From contig JBBJLW010000013.1 of assembly GCA_037720595.1 (NCBI GenBank), positions 24,575 to 88,574 of the forward strand: a DNA stretch of 64,000 nucleotides, written 5' to 3'. A program made the position numbers and the translations under genes. The notes under the pieces are model-generated. The model was not told the DNA's origin, did not search any database, and saw only the letters and a list, made by a program, of their open reading frames with translations. Source of the stretch: Gaiellasilicea sp037720595 (lineage in GTDB: Bacteria; Actinomycetota; Thermoleophilia; Gaiellales; Gaiellaceae). Of this stretch, positions 60,412-64,000 are shown piece by piece (position 1 is the first letter of the stretch; each line of letters begins with the position of its first letter).

Positions 60412-61047
60412 CTAACGGGACTCGGATCGTAGAACCGCCTGCACAGTCGACGGATACCAGCGAACACCGCCCTGCGCGGTTGCGACGTGCTCCGCCGTGA
60501 GCGTTCGTGCGATCGCTGCGAGCGATTCGCCGGCGGCGTGCATCCTCCGGATCCGTTCGCGGAGCTCGTCCGGCATCGTGCGCGGCCGGCCGAGCTGGAC
60601 ACCCTCGGCTTTCTTGATCGCGAGCGCGTCTCGGGTTCGTTGGGAGATCAGCCGGCGCTCGAACTGCGCGAACGTCGCGAGCATGTGCGCCATCGCCTCG
60701 CCCGCCGGCGTGGTCGTGTCGACTGCGCAGTCGAGAGCGACGAGCGCCCAGCCTTGCTTCTGCGCCTCGGCCATGATCCGGGTGAAGTCGATCATCGAGC
60801 GGGAGAGTCGATCGAGCTTCGCGACTACGAGCGCGGTCGCCTCGCCGCTCTCGAGGGCGCGGAGCGCTTCTTGGACACCGGGTCGCTTCAGATCCTTCGC
60901 GGAGTAGCCCGCGTCCTCGATCAGCTCGACGAGCTCCCAGCCTCTCCGCTCGCACTCGGCCAGGATCGCGCCCCGTTGGGCCTCGAGGCCGGCCCCGCTG
61001 TTGCTCTGTTCGTCTGTGCTCACTCGGACGTAACCTAGGACACGCAT
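60412..61047 (-). CDS. Serine recombinase (resolvase/invertase family)
   Basis: The 211-residue protein has the catalytic domain with Ser10 (GYVRVSTDEQ), VVAKLDRLSRS, and FAQFERRLISQRTRDAL, then a C-terminal HTH (ELRERIRRMHAAGESLAAIARTL). The size fits a small resolvase or invertase, not a large serine integrase. It may act on the 34-bp inverted repeat just upstream, but this is untested. It is divergent from the gene at 61155. Confidence 0.93.
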   Translation of the reverse strand: MRVLGYVRVSTDEQSNSGAGLEAQRGAILAECERRGWELVELIEDAGYSAKDLKRPGVQEALRALESGEATALVVAKLDRLSRSMIDFTRIMAEAQKQGWALVALDCAVDTTTPAGEAMAHMLATFAQFERRLISQRTRDALAIKKAEGVQLGRPRTMPDELRERIRRMHAAGESLAAIARTLTAEHVATAQGGVRWYPSTVQAVLRSESR

Positions 61048-61111
61048 GGGAGCTCAAATCTCCTTTGCCATGACCCCGGCGGTTGCACCCGCGCGGGGTC
61101 TTATTTCGCCA

Positions 61112-61145
61112 TATCGTACATCAACTGTTCCTTTGATGTACGATA
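61112..61145. repeat. Perfect 13-8-13 inverted repeat
   Basis: TATCGTACATCAA (61112-61124), an eight-base centre CTGTTCCT and TTGATGTACGATA (61133-61145) form exact arms. The size and centre equal the loxP plan, though the sequence is different. It lies between the divergent serine recombinase and a small gene, so it may instead be an operator for both. Confidence 0.9.
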
Positions 61146-61154
61146 AGTCCAAGA

Positions 61155-61457
61155 ATGGACGACCACACCACCGAACACGTCGTGCCGAAGCTGCCTCCCG
61201 AAGCGATCCCGAGCTTCGTGACCACGGCGGAGGACATCGAGCGCTGGGAGCTCTGCCATGCGACGGCCGAGCAGATGTCCCGCCAGAACGAGCCGAACGG
61301 CCAGCCGAACGCACAGTTCGTATGGCAGACGACGCGCTGGCTCTACCACAGCCCGATCCCGCTCGGTGATCCTGATGAGGAGCCGACGACGACTCGCGAC
61401 GAGTTCGAGGCGCAGTGGCAAGAGATCTTTGGCGAGCCTCCCCAACTAGAGGCTTGA
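61155..61457 (+). CDS. Small protein of unknown function
   Basis: The 100-residue acidic product begins MDDHTTEHVVPKLPPEAIPS and contains VTTAEDIERWELCHATAEQMSRQ and TTRDEFEAQWQEIFGEPP. It has the look of a soluble element protein but no recognised family. It starts 10 bases after the inverted repeat and is likely expressed from there. Confidence 0.55.
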   Translation: MDDHTTEHVVPKLPPEAIPSFVTTAEDIERWELCHATAEQMSRQNEPNGQPNAQFVWQTTRWLYHSPIPLGDPDEEPTTTRDEFEAQWQEIFGEPPQLEA

Positions 61458-61700
61458 TGTGATTTAGCGGCCGTCGTAGGCGGCGTGGTGAGGGTGGGCG
61501 CAGGTAGGCGTTGTCCGATTCGTACGGCGAGGGCGGCGGGTGTTTTCGCGAGGTGCTGTTCGAGTCGCATCTGGCCTTTGAGGTTGGCGAAGACGCTTCG
61601 ATTGCGAGCCTGGTTGAGGCGAGCCGACGCTCCTGTCGCTGATTGGCGCTCGCCCGCTGCTTCGCCGGTGTCACGAGTTCGGGACGGTAAGACTCGGTGC
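61458..61700 (-). pseudogene. Transposase C-terminal relic
   Basis: On the minus strand ARNRSVFANLKGQMRLEQHLAKTPAALAVRIGQRL resembles the end of a DDE transposase (IS4/IS5/IS982-like), and another frame ends HAAYDGR before a TAA. Frames are broken and no inverted repeats are visible. The plus-strand 16-mer CGTCGTAGGCGGCGTG at 61472 recurs at 62897. Confidence 0.4.
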
Positions 61701-61793
61701 TGTGGTCTGTCTGGGGCCAATGCCAGCCTGGTTGCCGGTCCGGCTCAACGTGGCGGCGCTCACGCTCGCCTACCGATGGGATAGGTTAGGCCC

Positions 61794-62168
61794 GTGTTGA
61801 GCAAGGGACCGGTTTCGCCCGCCCTCCACGGCCTGCTCGACTACGTGCTTGGGGTGGTGCTCGTACTGGCGCCCTTCGTGCTTGGCTTCGACGACGACAC
61901 CGCGACGGCGGTGGCCGTCGTGGCTGGTATCGCCGAACTCATCGTGGCCGCCACCACGGCGTGGTCGAGGGGGATCATCAAGCTGATTCCGCCAGCGGTT
62001 CACGGGGTGATCGACTACGTCTTCACGGTGGCGCTGATCGTCGCGCCATTCATCTTCGGGTTCTCCGAGGACGGGAGGGCACTGACCTTCTTCCTTGTCC
62101 TGGGGATCGGCGGCCTGCTCTTGGTCGCGGCGACCCGGTTCGTGCCTGACGAGTCGAAGAGCACCTGA
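61794..62168 (+). CDS. SPW-repeat membrane protein
   Basis: The 124-residue protein has two similar halves of two helices each: HGLLDYVLGVVLVLAPFVLGF and HGVIDYVFTVALIVAPFIFGF. The pattern matches small SPW-type membrane proteins of unknown role, often stress-linked. It starts at a GTG. Confidence 0.85.
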   Translation: MLSKGPVSPALHGLLDYVLGVVLVLAPFVLGFDDDTATAVAVVAGIAELIVAATTAWSRGIIKLIPPAVHGVIDYVFTVALIVAPFIFGFSEDGRALTFFLVLGIGGLLLVAATRFVPDESKST

Positions 62169-62402
62169 GGCATCAGAGCGAACTCGTCTCACCGCTGACC
62201 TCGGAGCGGGCCTACTCGTCGCGTCCGAGCACGAACCACTCGGAAGCGACGAGTCTTGGTGCCAACTCCCGACTCGCCACAGGATCAGCGGGCGGGCACT
62301 TCACCGAGTGGAAATGCCCAGGGTCGAAAGGGCCGACGTTGGATTCGCCGCTATCGCGATCGACGCTGCCGCTAGGCAACGACATTCCTTAGGATCGCCC
62401 AG

Positions 62403-62873
62403 ATGAACGTCTCGCTGAGGCCGCTCGAGGACCGTGATCTCGACACGATCTATCAGCAAGTGACGGATCCGGAGTCGGTCCGAATGGCCGCCTTCACAGC
62501 CGAGGATCAGACCGATCGCCGCGCGTTTCTCAACCGGATGTCGCGCCTGCGGGCCGACACAAGCGTCTCGTCCCGAGTCATCGATGTCGACGGAGCAATC
62601 GCTGGAACGATCGCGTCCTTCCGAATCGACAATCAGCCTGAGGTGACCTACTGGGTAGACCGAACGCAATGGGGGAAAGGCATCGCGAGCGCAGCACTAC
62701 AGATTCTTCTTGCCGAGACTGCCGAACGTCCACTGTACGCCCGAGCGGCCTCGGACAACGTCGGTTCGCTTCGCGTACTGGAGAAAGCTGGGTTCCGACG
62801 CGTTGGCGTCAACCGCGACTTCGCACCCGGTCGCGGTGAGGAGATCGAGGAAACGATCCTGCGCCTCGACTGA
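62403..62873 (+). CDS. GNAT acetyltransferase, RimJ/RimL type
   Basis: The 156-residue protein is a compact GNAT: SLRPLEDRDLDTIYQQV at the start, VTYWVDRTQWGKGIASAALQILL for the acetyl-CoA loop, and ASDNVGSLRVLEKAGFRRVG at the end. Substrate unknown. Less GC-biased codon use than the core genes hints that it may be imported. Confidence 0.9.
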   Translation: MNVSLRPLEDRDLDTIYQQVTDPESVRMAAFTAEDQTDRRAFLNRMSRLRADTSVSSRVIDVDGAIAGTIASFRIDNQPEVTYWVDRTQWGKGIASAALQILLAETAERPLYARAASDNVGSLRVLEKAGFRRVGVNRDFAPGRGEEIEETILRLD

Positions 62874-63199
62874 GGTAGGAACGGAACTGTGTCTGTCGTC
62901 GTAGGCGGCGTGTCATCGCGCCCGCCCGTGTCACTTCGGGATGGCGGTGCACGCCGGCGGCACGGGCGAGCTTCATGCCGGCGGGCCGCCCGGATGCCTT
63001 CCGCGCAAACTCAACATCCTCGGAACGGCGCCTTACCCGCGTCGTGTCACCGCGCCCAGTGTACGGCGACGCGCTGGCGTCATTCCGGAACACCTGGCGC
63101 AGGCGAAGCTGTCGACGCCGTTAAACCCTCGCCGACAAACGCGTTTTGAGCTGAATGAATCGGGAAGGCGAAGGAGGTCACCCATAGAGGAGGACTCTG
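62874..63199. other. No gene seen, repeat-bearing
   Basis: The 326-base stretch holds the second CGTCGTAGGCGGCGTG (62897-62912) and GC-rich partly complementary runs. No frame has a recognisable domain. It may be a transposon relic. Confidence 0.4.
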
Positions 63200-63580
63200 A
63201 TGGAAAGTAGCGATCGCGGTCTTTGGGATTACAGCGACGCGGCTAGCGGTGCCGATCTGACTGGGTACTCGGTCGAGGCGACCGACGGGGGAATCGGGAA
63301 GGTTGATGAGGCGACCAACGAAGTCGGCTCGAGCTACATCGTCGTCGACACAGGGCCATGGATCTTCGGCAAGAAGAGGATGTTGCCCGCAGGCGTGATC
63401 GATCGAGTCGACCGAGATGACGAGAAGGTGTATGTCAACCGGAGCAAGGACGAGATCAAGGACGCTCCCGAGTTCGATAACACCATGTCTCGGCAGGACG
63501 GGTACCGCGACGAGGTCGGTAGCTATTACGAGCGCGGCCCGGCCGGTTCCCGCGGGCCAACGGACATCGATCCCGTCTAG
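63200..63580 (+). CDS. PRC-barrel domain protein
   Basis: The 126-residue protein has a PRC-barrel core: DLTGYSVEATDGGIGKVDEATNEVGSSYIVVDTGPWIFGKKRMLPAGVIDRVD, followed by VNRSKDEIKDAPEF and a Gly/Arg-rich end. PRC-barrel proteins of this size are common in stress-linked clusters and their role is not known. A hairpin follows. Confidence 0.92.
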   Translation: MESSDRGLWDYSDAASGADLTGYSVEATDGGIGKVDEATNEVGSSYIVVDTGPWIFGKKRMLPAGVIDRVDRDDEKVYVNRSKDEIKDAPEFDNTMSRQDGYRDEVGSYYERGPAGSRGPTDIDPV

Positions 63581-63595
63581 CTTTTTTTGGGACTG

Positions 63596-63630
63596 CGCAG
63601 GGCGATCGCCCGTGTAGCGATCGTCCTGCG
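63596..63630 (+). terminator. Hairpin after the PRC-barrel gene
   Basis: CGCAGGGCGATCGC (63596-63609) pairs with GCGATCGTCCTGCG (63617-63630) with one G-T wobble and a seven-base loop. It follows a run of seven Ts. Confidence 0.8.
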
Positions 63631-64000
63631 TGTTATGCAGTTCAGCGCAGCGGAACGAGGTGTCCCTTGTTCCAGCGGATCGGATGGTCGATCCCAAGAG
63701 CCGCGCTAACGGTGTGTGGGCCTAAGTAGTTTCTGGCAGGCGACTCCTGGCTCACACGTTGCTCGGAGGACATTCCTGAACTGTGAGTGTGTGAGTCGTC
63801 CCGTCTGGGGCGTTTGTCAGGTTGGCTCCGGTGCTCTCTGTTTGTGACTCAATTCTTGAATGACCCGTTGCTGCGGTGTCTTTCCAGTGATCTGTCCGGG
63901 TGGGGAGTCCGGTGTCGGCCTGGCGCCCGCTTGCTGGCCTGATCAGAAGCCTGTCCGCGTTGTGAGCGCGTGACCCGTCACAGTTCTGCCGCCCGCGGTT
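63631..64000. other. End of window, no gene seen
   Basis: About 370 bases of lower GC content with no plausible coding frame, RNA fold or repeat that I can identify. A gene could start beyond the edge. Confidence 0.5.

Overview
The window is about 64 kb of high-GC DNA with dense, often overlapping genes (ATGA/GTGA stop-start fusions) and many GTG/TTG starts. Gene content points to an actinobacterium: Rex, a tandem-GNAT mycothiol-synthase-like protein, an Eis-like acetyltransferase, a YbdK-type carboxylate-amine ligase and PcrA. A deep lineage such as Thermoleophilia is my inference, not something the sequence proves.

Bases 1-15.9 kb are core genes: a cut Yip1-like membrane gene; pantothenate synthesis (panB, panC and a DUF2520 reductase-like gene); a stand-alone encapsulated-ferritin-like protein; a family 4 uracil-DNA glycosylase; the t6A tRNA-modification run tsaE-tsaB-rimI-tsaD; a subtilase; glutamate dehydrogenase; the redox repressor Rex with a candidate operator; a glycosyltransferase and a GCS2-family ligase. 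Bases 16-24 kb hold a K+-independent-type proton-pumping pyrophosphatase between two copies of a short repeat, then two large secreted proteins with PA domains (an M4 metalloprotease and an LVIVD-repeat protein). The LVIVD gene lies between a dead 5' fragment and the intact copy of an APC permease gene. Bases 24-32 kb are an ion and solute transport block: two APC-UspA fusions, a tiny membrane protein, two RCK proteins and trkH-trkA.

Bases 34.46-39.45 kb form the most coherent system: a cobalamin riboswitch, two exported DUF4430 proteins (fold related to the transcobalamin beta domain), an ECF transporter (T, fused double ATPase, CbrT-like S) and an exported alpha/alpha-barrel protein resembling the transcobalamin alpha domain. 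I read it as a B12 capture-and-import operon in which the transcobalamin-like halves are separate proteins. Two identical 15-bp palindromes bracket the second ATPase domain.

Bases 39.5-47.7 kb return to housekeeping and membrane genes and end at an intact tRNA-Val(GAC). From there to about 61.8 kb the DNA is a mosaic of mobile DNA: a complete tyrosine integrase and excisionase beside the tRNA, a ParB-methyltransferase fusion, a deleted and frameshifted type I restriction locus, a 3' tRNA-Arg fragment that looks like an attachment scar, a frameshifted cyclase-AAA regulator, integrase and transposase relics, a serine recombinase and a 34-bp 13-8-13 inverted repeat with loxP-like geometry. The end carries small stress or membrane genes (SPW, GNAT, PRC-barrel). 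Several genes are broken by single-base indels (39.5, 52.8, 55.2, 56.8 kb). True decay and assembly error cannot be told apart from sequence alone.
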